DNA of 64,000 bases from Parietaria judaica (lineage: Eukaryota > Streptophyta > Magnoliopsida > Rosales > Urticaceae). Of this stretch, positions 12,530 through 22,793 are shown piece by piece. The notes under the pieces are model-generated. The model searched no databases and was not told the origin of the DNA. It worked only from the letters and a program-made list of their open reading frames with translations. Each line of letters opens with the position of its first letter. The stretch's first letter is position 1. The stretch is from contig OX940863.1 of NCBI GenBank assembly GCA_954871525.1, forward strand, positions 22,394,001 through 22,458,000. The letters run 5' to 3'. The position numbers and the translations under genes are program-made.

Positions 12530-13104
12530 CAACAGTTTGCCCCTTATGTTTAGCCTGACGCCTATTACAAATTACAAATTTGGCCTCCCCGAAGTGGTAG
12601 AACCCATATTTTTGTGCTTGTCTTCGCCCCAGTCTCTCTGCTGATTACCTAACAAATATAAATTTTGATCTAAATTTAAGTACTTTCATCGCAATTAGGA
12701 GTTTATCCCGTATTGTTAAGTAAATCATGTGGTAGATTGGAGTAAAAGAGCGGTTGTTCTTGTGGGGTCAAAAAAGAGATTCTCATTCTACTAAGCTCGT
12801 ACAAAGTGAATATATATTATTTACGATTTCACCCTTCTCCATAACGCGACACCTCGCGATAATTCAGGCCATTTCCTACTCACATACATTGCGTGCTCTC
12901 TCTCCCTCTCTTTCTCTCACTAATCATCATTAACAAACCCTAATTACTTAACCCGCGTGCGGGACCCACCCACTAATCCAACACCCCTTGTGGGCCCCAC
13001 TTTCCCTCTCTATTTATCCGCACACGAACCAGACACACACACACAACAACGGCGAAGAAGAAGGAGAGAGAAAGAGAAGAGAGAGAGAGCTTCGAGCTTC
13101 TTCA
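12530..13104 (+). promoter_or_regulatory. Upstream region of the OVATE gene
   Basis: Contains a CT-rich patch (about 12895-12920), a GTGGGCCCCAC motif at 12990-13000 that matches TCP-factor sites, and a TATA-like TATTTAT at 13011-13017. That box would put transcription start near 13040 and give a short 5' leader of about 65 bases. An open frame extends upstream of the ATG to 12988, but it would start before the TATA-like box, so it is not used. Motif calls are by eye. Confidence 0.4.
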
Positions 13105-13956
13105 ATGGGGAATTACAGGTTCAGACTCGCCGATATGATGCCCAACGCCTGGTTCTACAAGCTCAGAGACATGGGAAGAACCAGGAAGAAGAAGCCTCAG
13201 AAGATCGCCGCCATTGCCAAGAAGAAGAGGAACAACGCCACGTTCCACAACTCCTCTTCCTCGTACTCGTCGTCGCCGTCGACCACGGCCACGACGACGA
13301 CCATGACCACCACCACCCTCTCCTCGAAGCCGCACCATCCCTTCAGCCCCAGGAAGTCCTACTACTTCACCCGCGACCTCCCCGACGAGCAGCCGCCTCG
13401 AAAGTCGGCCTCGGCGAAGCCCAGGCCCACTCGGAGGCGGAGACGAAGCTCCGCCGCCAAGCCTTCGTCGGAATTCTCGCCGGGGTCCTCGCCGGAGAAC
13501 GCGTCCTGCGAGAGCGACGTCGTGATCGACGTCGACAAGGCGTCGCTGAAGCCCGACGACGACTTCGCGAAACCCGAGCTCGCCCCGATCATCACCAAGC
13601 CCGGGCCGGACTCGAAGAGAGCCGGCGTGCATTCTCCGGGTATCCGGCTCCGGATCAGCCACTCGCCAAGGATCGTCCCGAAAAAGGCGGCGACGACGAC
13701 GACGAGAAAAGCGGCGGCGGGGGCGAGGCGGTCGAGGAGCCTCTCGGACAGCTTCGCGGTGGTGAAATCGTCGGCGAATCCGCAGAAGGATTTCAAGGAT
13801 TCGATGATGGAGATGATCGAAGAGCACCACATCAGAGCTTCGAAGGATCTGGAGGATCTGCTCGCGTGCTACCTATCGCTCAACTCCGACGAGTATCACG
13901 GCACGATCATCAAGGTCTTCAAGCAAATCTGGTTCGACCTCGCCGATCTCCCCTGA
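13105..13956 (+). CDS. OVATE family protein (OFP1/2/4-type transcriptional repressor)
   Basis: Single-exon gene of 283 codons. The N terminus MGNYRFRLADMMPNAWFYKL is the conserved start of one OFP subgroup, which decides the start codon at 13105. It is followed by a Lys/Arg-rich stretch, a Ser/Thr-rich linker and RKSYYFTRDLP (a conserved subgroup motif). A second Arg block and a basic region lead to the OVATE domain at about residues 228-279 (KDFKDSMMEMI, then LEDLLACYLSLN and IIKVFKQIWFDL). OFPs are nuclear repressors that bind TALE homeodomain proteins (KNOX/BELL) and shape organ growth and secondary walls; that role is family knowledge. GC content is far above its surroundings, giving long meaningless open frames on both strands. 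Palindromic MITEs lie on both sides (12060-12520 and 14343-14625). The gene looks intact. Confidence 0.93.
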   Translation: MGNYRFRLADMMPNAWFYKLRDMGRTRKKKPQKIAAIAKKKRNNATFHNSSSSYSSSPSTTATTTTMTTTTLSSKPHHPFSPRKSYYFTRDLPDEQPPRKSASAKPRPTRRRRRSSAAKPSSEFSPGSSPENASCESDVVIDVDKASLKPDDDFAKPELAPIITKPGPDSKRAGVHSPGIRLRISHSPRIVPKKAATTTTRKAAAGARRSRSLSDSFAVVKSSANPQKDFKDSMMEMIEEHHIRASKDLEDLLACYLSLNSDEYHGTIIKVFKQIWFDLADLP

Positions 13957-14342
13957 GGAAAGTTTCCGATCAAATTCGCAAACTTTCTCGGGAAAATCGA
14001 ACTGGGTACTTGCTAGAATGATCATGTGTTCGTTCGGAAATGTAATTAGTATTATATGTCAAATATGAAATTAGAGCGCTTTTTTTTCTTTTTTGTTGCT
14101 TAAAGATTCTTGAGGGGCGAAAGTGCATAAATTTAGCTAAATATGTGCTCTGTTTTACGTGAAAGTTACTTGACGATCCAAAATAAAATAGGACGTGCCG
14201 AATGTGGGCAAACCAAAGAAACCCTTTTTGGGCCATAAAATTTTTAACCATGTCACCGATTTTTCCGTCGGTAATCCAAAGTTTGTCATTTCACACCCAT
14301 TTACTTTTCAGAGCAATATAGTAGATATTATAATATGGAAAA
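13957..14342 (+). other. 3' flank of the OVATE gene
   Basis: Probable 3' untranslated region. AT content rises, and there is an AAAATAAAAT stretch near 14180 that could act in polyadenylation. No coding signal. Confidence 0.4.
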
Positions 14343-14625
14343 GGGTTAATAACGGCAAAAATATTCAAAGTTTGGTCAAAGAATCTCTCGTGTACTCAAA
14401 GTTTAAAAGTGGTGGCAAAAATACTTAAAATCGTATTTGAGGAGTTGACCACTCCATTCTCGTAACGCCGTTAACTCTGGCCACGCGGACAAATATGTTT
14501 TGTTAAGTGTAATCATTAGGGGTTCAATTAGTTGTATTAAATAGTATTAATTAGGGGTTTAATTCGTTATTTTGTCATAAAGGAGGCTGATGTAGGCCCG
14601 TCCACGTGGTAAAAATTGTTCTGTC
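14343..14625. mobile_element. Palindromic MITE, copy C, truncated
   Basis: Begins GGGTTAATAACGGCAAAAAT and follows the family through the left arm and centre (CCACGCGG, then TCCACGTGG), but the right arm is missing. It lies 0.39 kb downstream of the OVATE stop codon. Confidence 0.75.
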
Positions 14626-14694
14626 AGCCTAACATTTTTCATTATTTTTTTTCTTCAATAAGTTCTGAAAGTATTGACTTGAGCGGAAAGTTTA

Positions 14695-14917
14695 GGTAGC
14701 GTTTGGTTAACTGGTTTGGGAAACCAGTTTTGCAATTTGGTTTGGGAAATCAGTCTGAGAGTTCAGTCTTGCAAATCAATTTGGGAGTTTGATTTTTGAA
14801 ACACTGTTTGGTTAACCTGTCTCTTAATGTGTGGTTGAACTGAAATAAAAATAAATATAATAATTAAATCAAACACAATTTATGTTATTAAAAAGAAGGC
14901 ATGTTTGATTTAAAAGT
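14695..14917. mobile_element. Tourist/PIF-Harbinger-type MITE, left part
   Basis: The terminal inverted repeat GGTAGCGTTTGGTTA starts here; its partner TAACCAAACGCCACC ends at 24588. TTA at 14692-14694 and 24589-24591 is the 3 bp duplication typical of PIF/Harbinger elements. The MITE was about 730 bp before the LTR element at 14918-24071 split it. The last five bases (AAAGT) are one copy of the target site of that later insertion. Confidence 0.75.
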
Positions 14918-15677
14918 TGTAGAGGGGGTTTTTCACCACCCTTTTCCAGTCACAAAGACAATCATCAAATAATAAATAAAATGACAACAAATGATGAGTA
15001 TCTCTGTTTTATTATGATTTCCGAAATGAGCTCGGTTTTCTTCCGTTAAATAGCTGGACAGATGAAGGATCATGAGCCTTAGATAATTCTATTACAAGAT
15101 CTCTTTTTCTTGCTTTTGCTGAGTCTTTTTTCTCTCCATTTTCTTCGAATCACCAACTGACCAACCCCTACAAAATGAGGCTTATCTTGCCTTTTATAGA
15201 GTTACAATACTTTCCCCTTCTATCTTTCCCGCCCTTTTTCTCTTTAATCATCACTCTCTGACGTGATTTGAGGGCAGCGGGGTTTATCCTCACTTTATGT
15301 CACCTCCGAGCATGCTCCCGTAATGGGTAGGTGCGCCGCATTAAATGCGCGTCTCGTCAGCCGTCGCTGACGCTCTCATCGAGGGAGTAGGTCGGCTTCA
15401 TTAAATGCACGTCTCTTCGGCTGTCACCGGGCTCTGCATAATCATCATGACGAAGTTCCTCGTCGAGTCGTGATGGGACGCTTCATCGCGACCCGCTTGC
15501 TCGCGTGGCTGCGTCCCCTCGCTGATGAACCTCCTCGGGGTATTCCTCCTCGGGGGTGTCCTTCCCCGGGGATAACTCCCTCTTCGCTGGTGAACTTCCT
15601 CGCCTCCCTCATGTCGTTTATGGACAAAACGACACGAGTTGTGTTGAGGGTGGATTTGACCAAATCCGACCTTAACA
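14918..15677 (-). repeat. 3' LTR of the Tat-like element
   Basis: 760 bp, matching the LTR at 23312-24071 except for two substitutions seen by eye (TTAGATAATT versus TTAGATGATT, and TCTCCATTTT versus TCTCCCTTTT). It contains the same minus-strand TATA box, near 15192-15203. Confidence 0.93.
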
Positions 15678-15700
15678 GTTAGTCCCCCATTTTATCAAGT
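15678..15700 (-). promoter_or_regulatory. Polypurine tract of the Tat-like element
   Basis: On the minus strand TGATAAAATGGGGGACTAAC directly precedes the TG of the 3' LTR. It would prime plus-strand DNA synthesis and is one of three marks that fix the element's orientation. Confidence 0.75.
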
Positions 15701-16107
15701 GTATACACTTGGTAAAATAAAGTATAACTGCCTTGGGGATTGGCACTAACCGGCGCCGATTGACTCGTGGTCGGTGACTCCTTCTTCGGCTCCTCGCGTG
15801 GTCATATTATGACGTTGCTCCCTTCCCTCACTAGGCTTCCTTTGCTTTCCTAAGCCCCAGCGAAACTCTCAGCGACGAAGATTTCTCAACGTTGCTCGGG
15901 TCCGGGGCCCACCTCGATTTTGCTTTCCCAAAAATCTGTCAGCCTCGAATCTTACGCACGTCCCTTCAGCATTGAATGACCATCCTTTTTTGCATTTGAG
16001 GGCCTGTAGAGATTTATAATGGGCCTTTGAAATGAACCGTTGATGAGTTAGCAGGCTTCGATTTTGGGCCGTCAGATTAAGGACGTGCCTACTCATCACT
16101 CTTCCCT

Positions 16108-16118
16108 TTCTATAAATT
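16108..16118 (+). promoter_or_regulatory. TATA box of the antisense gene
   Basis: TTTCTATAAATTC lies about 190 bases before the ATG at 16304, on the strand opposite to the element's own transcription. It favours the ATG at 16304 over the upstream in-frame ATG at 16064, which lies before the box. Confidence 0.55.
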
Positions 16119-16303
16119 CGAAATTCAAAACCATTTTTCCAGGCATTTTCGTATTTTTTTCAAGAATTCTTTCCAGGTTTCTTTTTACTGTTGTTCATCC
16201 TCATCTCCTCGTCCCCGAAATTCTTCCTCCTTCTCCCTCAGACGCCTCGATTGGTCCATCCCGCTCCGGCCCAATCTTTAAGACTCGGAGTCCCCCTTCC
16301 GTC

Positions 16304-19300
16304 ATGGCCGAAGAAGGCTTGAAGTATATCGTCGATAACCACACTGACTCAGGGACCTGCTTTGCCCGTCTCCCTCTCGAGGGCGAGTTCGCCGATGAAC
16401 CTCAGAGCGACTTCGTTTGCGTCTATGAATCGTTCTTCCGCATCGTCGGCCTTCGCTTCCCGACGCCGCTCCTGGTCGTGGCGTTTCTCTACGCCTTCGG
16501 GGTTCCGATTGCTCAGGTGAGCCCTAACACTCTTCGCCTCCTCCTTTGTACACTGGCCATTGCATGTGAACAGAAAGTAGAGCTCACGCTCGAGGACCTG
16601 ATGCGTCTCTTCAAAGTCTCCCGTAATCCAAAGAATCTGGGTCGTTTTGCCATCTCTCATCGCGTCCGACCGCACATCCTCCTGAACACGCCCTCAAACG
16701 AATCCGGCTGGGAGAATAAATATTTTTTTGTTCGTGTGGACAATTCTAACTTCGGTCCCCACCATGCTTTCCTACCGACGGATTTGGTGCTCGAGGGAGC
16801 GGACCTCCCTCGATTCAAGCTTGAAGAGAATGAGGAGGCCGAGGCGCGGTTCAAGAGCATCCACGCTGCTCTCCTTGCCAATCCCAGGCGTGATTGGAGT
16901 AAAGACTTCGGGGGCCAGCGGCTTGAGAAATCTGGGGTTTATCAATTGGCCCGAATACACGGGGCGCCCCCTAACACTCTTCTCCCGAAAGGTTTCCTTC
17001 GCGAACCGGCCCCGGAAGGGTCTCCCGTGGAGCGGAAGAAACCTGCTCCGAGGCCGAAGAAGAACGCCGAGGATATAGTCGTGGCTACTAGGGATAGCGC
17101 TCCCGTCGGTCGGGATCGGGAGGCGCACAGATCGTCGAGGTCCCGGGCAGGGTCTGACGCTCCTCGCTTCATGGGGCTCACCCCCCGAGAGGGCGGTTTC
17201 TCGAACAAACGCCCCGTCGAGGATACTGGTGACGAGCGGCGAACAAGGGCGAGGACGGAGTCCGCGGCCCGCCCCTCGCAAGATACCTCCCGCTCCTCGA
17301 GGGGATCTCCTCGGGAAGAAAACTCCCTGGTCAAGCGCCCCGCCGAGGAAGCGCGTGATGCTTCTCTGGCGAAGAAGGCGAGGGTTCCCGACCCGACTCC
17401 TGAACTCGAGGCGGCTGACCCGTCTCAGGGAGCCGCGGGAGGGACTTCGGGCACCGCGCCTGTCGAGGGCACAACGGGGAGGACAAGGCCGGTGGCGGAC
17501 GTGTGCGTACACCCCGCCGAGATCTCGCGAGAGAGACTGGAGATGGAAGACATCGAGCACCTGGTCGTCGCGCCGGATGCTCCTCCTCCTCCTCCGTCGG
17601 GGGCTGAGGACCCCATTCCTCTTTCTGCTTCGGGGCCCGCGACCCGGTCTTCCCTGTCACCGCCTCGGGGAATCCCTGATGAAGCGATGCGAAACCCGGT
17701 TGTGGCCTTAACGCCTCCGACTCAACCTTTGGTCAAAGGGACCAATGCTCCCAACGACGGAGATACGGGGCCCGTTGGCGAGGAAGACGCTCCAGGACAG
17801 ATCCTCCCCGGGCCCACGAAAGAACACTCAAGGGCGCTCCCCGACGTGAATCCCGCTAATCCGAAGCTTTCTCCCGACGTTCCCGGCGTCGAGGCCCTCG
17901 AGGGCTCAATGGCCTGGCCTTCCCCTTGTCTTACCGGCGTCTCCAGCTCGCAAGTACCTCTTGTCACTCATCCCGGCGCGTTGCCCCAATTAGCGGATGG
18001 CTTGACGCAGCCTTCCGAGCCGTCCCTTGACCTCGAGGGAATCCCCGAGGAGGTTCCTACCGGGTCGCCGCGGGCTCAAACCAGCTTCCCAATCTTGCCG
18101 CCTCCGGGAGCACTTCCCGCGGCTGAAGCTTCTCATGGGCTCGTCGAGCCTTCCAGCGATCCCGTGGGGAACCTAGAATTGGTTGACCGCGTTGTCCAGG
18201 GGGTGGCCCAATTGTCGGACGTTATCGTGGCCATGCAGCTATCCGCCGCTAGGGTAGAGAGAAAGAGCAATGAGTTGTCGGCAGAACTCTCGTTAGTCCG
18301 GGAACGGTTTGAGGCTTCCACCCACGACGGGCAGAAGTTCCAGGGGCAGATCGAGAAGCTTTCCTCGGAGCTCGACGAAGCCAAATCCACCTCGGAGTCG
18401 GAAAGCTCATTGCGCCGGGCCGCCGAGGCCGAGCTCAATGACGCCAAGTCCATCTTGGAATCGGAAGTTTCGCTGCGCCGGGCCGCTGAAGCCAAACTCG
18501 CGGATCAGCAAAACTCTTGCGCTGTTATGGAGGCGAGCCTCTCCGACAAACTCCGGCTTCAAGCGGAATGCCTTGCTCAGATAGGCGAGGCCGTTGGCGT
18601 ATCGCCTGAACGGGAAGACCAGCTGGTGTCCGGGGTCAATGCCGCGCTGAGGAAGCTCGCCGATGACCTTGAGGCTGCGCGAGTCGAGGCAGTTGAGGAG
18701 CGTCGTGGCCGGGAGCGCTTGTTCGAGGAGGCTCAAGCCAAGTTGGAGCGTCTGTCGGTGAAGTATGGTTTTCTTGATCAATCAATCAACGCCCATCGCT
18801 TGGCCGCTGCGTACCAGGCCAACATCGCTTTGGTCGAGAAGAACCCCCTGTTGGCACAAGCCGGGGGCCTCGATACACGCTTATCCTCGTGGCGCGAAAG
18901 CCGCGATAAGCACCGGGCCGTGGTTAAAGAGCTGGACCAGAAGTCTGCCCGGGATCCCGGATCTCCGCCGCTCTCTCCCTGCAATCCGCCAACCTCGGAC
19001 TGTCGAAGACTTGAAAGCCTTGCCTCGGAGGTGGTAGCCCTTGGATCGGCATCGCACGATGGATCCGGCCCGAGCGCCGAGACCCCGGCGCTCCCAGAGG
19101 CCACGGTATAGGATGTTTCCTTAGAGCCTCCCTTTCTATTTCCCGCTTTTGTAAACTTCGCATTTCGTGGCTTGTGCTGTATTTTCACTGTAATCCAAGC
19201 ATAATTACCGTATGAATATAAAGAAATCTTTATTGGGTTACCTTTTTCTTTCATCGTCGAATCTTTTTCTACTATCGCCCTTGTATGCTTGCCCTTTCCT

Positions 19301-20431
19301 TATCCCTTCTCTTATCGGGCTTCTTTATTGTTTCTTCCGTATTCCCATTCTCTCTTTTTCTCCTCAGGCTAGAGGTGGCGTCGTTGTACTTTGCCCTGAC
19401 ACTTTTTTCCCCCGCTACGGAGGAGGTCACGAGGGGGCTGGGGAGTTTGCCCCTGCCCTTGCGCCGGTGAAGGTTTTATCAGGGAACGAAGGCATTCCCC
19501 CCGAGGCTCTAGAGGCTAAGATCGCCGAAAGTAAGGCCGAGCGCGATGAATATAGACGCCTCCTCGCTATTGCCGAAGAATCCCTTCTCGAGGAGCGGCA
19601 GCGTTATCGGCGGTGCGAGGACACTCTTTCGGCCCAGCTCCGGCAGAAGAATGAGTGTTTCAATCGTATCGCCGATGCCATAAACCTGTCGCCTGGCCGG
19701 GAGGAGCAAATCTCCTTCCATGTCAAGGCCACGCTGAGGAAGCTCGTCAAGGATCGCGACGCAGCCAGGAGTTGGGCTATAGAGGAAGAATTCTCCCGCC
19801 TACGCCTCTACCACCAAGCGGTTGACAAGCTGAAGCGTGCCTCCGAGAGGTTTGGTGTGCTTGAGGGGATTGCTCGTACTCAGCGCCTGCTGGGCGGCGT
19901 GCTCTCGAATATCAAACTCGTCGAGGGATTACCTTCCCGCTCGACTGTTGGCGAGCTCCGAGCCAAACTGCCAAGGTGGCGCAAGTTGGAGCAGGAGTAC
20001 CTGGCTGATTTGGCCAGGCTGGAGATGAAAACCTCCGGTGACCCAAACTCTCCTCCGCTTTCTCCCTGTCTTCCCCAAGGCGTTGCTAGGGTGCGCTCGC
20101 CGGGTTTCGACGTTCTTCCCTCCTCGTCGAGTACGGTATGAGATGGATCAGCACAAATAATTCGTAGTTCTTACCTCTTCCTTCTGGGGTCGATCCTTTA
20201 CTCTTGGTTCCTTCTCTGCAGGCCGATAGCAGGGCTGATGCGGATTTAGCAAGAGTTTCTTCGGGTAAGCCTCAAGGACTTCCTGCTGACGATCATGCTT
20301 GCCTAATTGCGGACGACATCATTCGTCGGTGCTGCGACATCATTATTCAAGAATGTGCCGATGCGGTTTTGGATCAAGACTCCTCTAATGATGGCGTTGC
20401 GCGGGGGAATCGGTCCCTGCGAGAGTTATAG
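16304..20431 (+). CDS. Antisense retroelement gene, PF04195-like domain plus coiled coil (three predicted exons)
   Basis: Predicted exons 16304-19105, 19368-20135 and 20222-20431 (1259 codons plus stop). Both junctions keep frame: ACG|GTATAG to TTCTCCTCAG|GCT, and ACG|GTATGA to TTCTCTGCAG|GCC. Without splicing, exon 1 stops two codons on, at TAG 19109-19111. About residues 40-150 (LRFPTPLLVVAFLYAFGVP, LRLLLCTLAIACEQ, then NESGWENKYFFVRVD) resemble the 'putative gypsy-type transposon' family PF04195. A low-complexity Pro/Ser/Arg linker follows, then heptad-rich coiled coil from about residue 640. Exon 2 repeats the C-terminal part of exon 1 (both hold LRK.., a helical block, then DPxSPPLSPC). 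The gene runs against the element's sense strand, as reported for 'gene 23' of Grande elements. Function unknown. The intron calls are inference from splice sites and phase. Confidence 0.65.
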
Positions 20432-20589
20432 TATGCATATGTATCCGGGGTGTAACTACGAGTTGTAAATAATGATACTGCGTTTTGTCTTTTTTGAATC
20501 CAATGGACATGTGATGACGATGATTTTCTTTTATATGAGTTTGCTTGCGATCTTCGAATCTCTGTGAGGGTTTGCTTGGTGCCTTTAGT

Positions 20590-20835
20590 CGTGAATGTGA
20601 TTTTTCTTTGCTCGGTACTTTCGTCGTGGGCACTTTCGCCTCTTTTAGTTTTTGCTCGGTACTTTCGCCGTGGGCACTCTCGCCTCTTTTGATTTTTGCT
20701 CGGCACTCTCGCCGTGGGCACTCTCGCCTCTTTTAGTTTTTCTGCTCGGCACTCTCGCCGTGGGCACTCTCGCCTCTTTTAGTTTTTCTGCTCGGCACTC
20801 TCGCCTCTTTTGATTTTTGCTCGGCACTCTCGCTG
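20590..20835. repeat. Tandem repeat, about 43-45 bp units
   Basis: Repeats of TTTTGCTCGGCACTCTCGCC followed by GTGGGCACTCTCGCCTCTTTT, about five copies with small variants. The minus-strand open frames here are only translated repeats. It lies just past the end of the antisense gene. Confidence 0.85.
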
Positions 20836-21510
20836 TATATAGGATCTCGGCCTGTTTTGCCGGACCGGGCTTGCTCGGCACCCTTAGCCGTATATAGGAT
20901 CTCGGCATGTTTTGCCGGACCGGATTTGCTCGGCACCCTTAGCCGTATATATTTTCTTGGTGTTCTTGCCGTAGTTGTCTTCTGTGGGTATCGCTAGGTT
21001 TCGTCGGGTACGAGCCGACTAATTCCCAGGATCCCTTAGGCACTCTCGCCTTGTATATTTCTTCGGCGTTCTTGGTAGCCCGGGCTTGCTCGGCGCCCTT
21101 AGCCGTAAATAGGATCTCGACATGTTTTGCCGGACCGGGTTTGCTCGGCACCCTTAGCCGTATATATTTTCTTGGTGTTCTTGCCGTAGTTGTCTTCTGT
21201 GGGTATCGCTAGGTTTCGTCGGGTACGAGCCGACTAATTCCCAGGATCCCTTAGGCACTCTCGCCTTGTATATTTCTTCGGCGTTCTTGGTAGCCCGGGC
21301 TTGCTCGGCGCCCTTAGCCGTAAATAGGATCTCGACATGTTTTGCCGGACCGGGTTTGCTCGGCACCCTTAGCCGTATATAGGATCTCGACATGTTTTGC
21401 CGGACCGGGTTTGCTCGGCACCCTTAGCCGTATATATATGTATATATATTTTGAAATTTTCTCGGCGCTCTCGCCGGATCGGGCTTGCTCGGCACCCTTA
21501 GCCGTTTTTT
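20836..21510. repeat. Tandem repeats, about 55 bp and 215 bp units
   Basis: A short unit (CCGTATATAGGATCTCGRCA, then TGTTTTGCCGGACCGGG, then TTGCTCGGCACCCTTAG) recurs. A higher-order unit of 215 bp starts at AGCCGTATATATTTTCTTGG (20941 and 21156) and ends at 21371; its two copies look identical by eye. The block closes with a 20-base T run at 21505-21524. Tat-lineage elements are known to contain such variable tandem-repeat blocks, some of which seed satellites. Confidence 0.88.
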
Positions 21511-21791
21511 TTTTTTTTTTTTTTGCCAATACACTTTCCCTCCTAATTGGTGTTACCACCGAGCAGAGTTGCATACACACTTTGCCAACTTTATAATTTG
21601 CTCGCTCCCTAACAAATAAAAATAAAACAAAAAAGAAAAAGAAACACACACATACATAGACATCAGAAATCCGACACAACGAACCCAAACAAACTTCTAT
21701 CACCTACGATAATCTACTAATGGTAGTTTAAAAGGGGTAGCCGCCCCAACTCTCTCCTCGCTCCGAGCAGCTTATGAGCCTTACTCCGGGC

Positions 21792-22793
21792 TCACTCCTC
21801 TTCGATGATCGAGCAGGCTGACGACGCGATTTTCTCCATAGAGCTCCTGCTGGGGCGGCCGAAGTTACATTCCGGGCAGAGGTCAGTGTACCACGTGGTA
21901 CCGAGGATGTAGCACGACCTGCAAAAACCGCAAACACGCCCATCCCGCCATCGCCCAAAACACGGCGGGCGGACGGAGTCTCCTGCTTGAATCCTCGTTG
22001 GCTTCGCGTAGACCAGGACATTTCTGTCGCACCGTCTGCAGAATTCCATGTCGAGCAGACGACCGCGTGAGGCATGCGCCTGTTCCTCGGAATGGTCGGC
22101 TGGATTCCCTGCCGCGAGCAGAGGGGGAAGGTCCTCAAGTTTGACCTTGGTTCCCTCCACGAATCTGGGAAGCAAACCGTTGACCCTCAGGAATTTTATC
22201 CCGTGCTCGATGGTGGACAAGTTGCTGACCACGTCATCCAAGGTGATTTGGTGGCAGCGTGGCAGGCATAGCTTCACGAGCGTCGGGTTGCCCCGCATGA
22301 TCGTCTCCACCGCGGTGTTGGTGATCCCGATGCACCCATCCAACGTCAAAGTCTCCATCTTCCCTTGAGATCTCCTTGCCAGCCTCAGGAGATTGTCGTC
22401 TTCCATCCGCTCGCTCAACGGGTTGTAGATGCTGATGTTGCGCCACAGAAGGCTGTTTCCCCGAACTTCGTCGCGCAACGACGTGCATACCATCTCCACC
22501 GCGAGGAGCTCCTCGGGCGTAAGATATGGCAGAACCAGTTCCAACGCGGGGTGTGGTTCACCCGGGATCCTTGACTGCTCTTGGTCCCGCTGGCCCTCCG
22601 CGATGTCCTCGTCCATTGGACATGGCTCGCTGCTTTCCGGCCATTTCTCGTGCTTCCAGAAGTCCGTCATCTCGTAATCATCTTCTCCTCGTGCCTCAGT
22701 TGCGCCCTCTTTGGGCCATCCCCAGTCTTCATCCACGATCATCTCTGACTCGTCTGTGTGACTCTGGCCAGCATCTCCTTCTCTGGGCGCCAT
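21792..22793 (-). CDS. SKIP14-like F-box protein captured in the LTR element
   Basis: Intronless ORF of 333 codons in the element's sense orientation, where gag would normally begin. An acidic, Trp-containing N-terminal region precedes an F-box at about residues 81-120 (HPALELVLPYLTPEELLAVE, then VCTSLRDEV and LLWRNI). Next come LRR-like lines (METLTLDGCIGITNTAVETI; LVKLCLPRCHQIT) and a Cys-rich tail with CRRC, CGFCRSC and CPEC pairs. This order matches plant SKIP14-type F-box proteins, which are predicted substrate receptors of SCF ubiquitin ligases. The frame is open upstream to 23009, but AAATACAG|GCCGGG just before the ATG at 22793 looks like a splice acceptor, so 22793 is preferred. The reading frame is intact in an element whose LTRs are nearly identical. 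The SKIP14 assignment is from memory of the family; the F-box call is firmer. Confidence 0.68.
   Translation of the reverse strand: MAPREGDAGQSHTDESEMIVDEDWGWPKEGATEARGEDDYEMTDFWKHEKWPESSEPCPMDEDIAEGQRDQEQSRIPGEPHPALELVLPYLTPEELLAVEMVCTSLRDEVRGNSLLWRNISIYNPLSERMEDDNLLRLARRSQGKMETLTLDGCIGITNTAVETIMRGNPTLVKLCLPRCHQITLDDVVSNLSTIEHGIKFLRVNGLLPRFVEGTKVKLEDLPPLLAAGNPADHSEEQAHASRGRLLDMEFCRRCDRNVLVYAKPTRIQAGDSVRPPCFGRWRDGRVCGFCRSCYILGTTWYTDLCPECNFGRPSRSSMEKIASSACSIIEEE

Noticed and set aside
13102..13832. Long minus-strand open frames (242 and 156 codons) and a shifted plus frame of 354 codons over the OVATE gene
   Set aside because: They are shadows caused by the high GC content and Arg/Ser-rich codons of the real gene; none shows a domain.
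16064..16303. Upstream in-frame ATG extending the antisense gene by 80 codons
   Set aside because: It lies before the TATA box at 16108 and encodes a composition unlike the domain that follows.
16349..19254. Many minus-strand and alternative-frame open frames within the antisense gene region
   Set aside because: GC-rich shadows with Arg/Pro-biased composition and no family resemblance.
20374..21703. Minus-strand frames rich in RVPSK and GPAKH repeats
   Set aside because: Translations of tandem repeats; repeat periods are not constrained to multiples of three.
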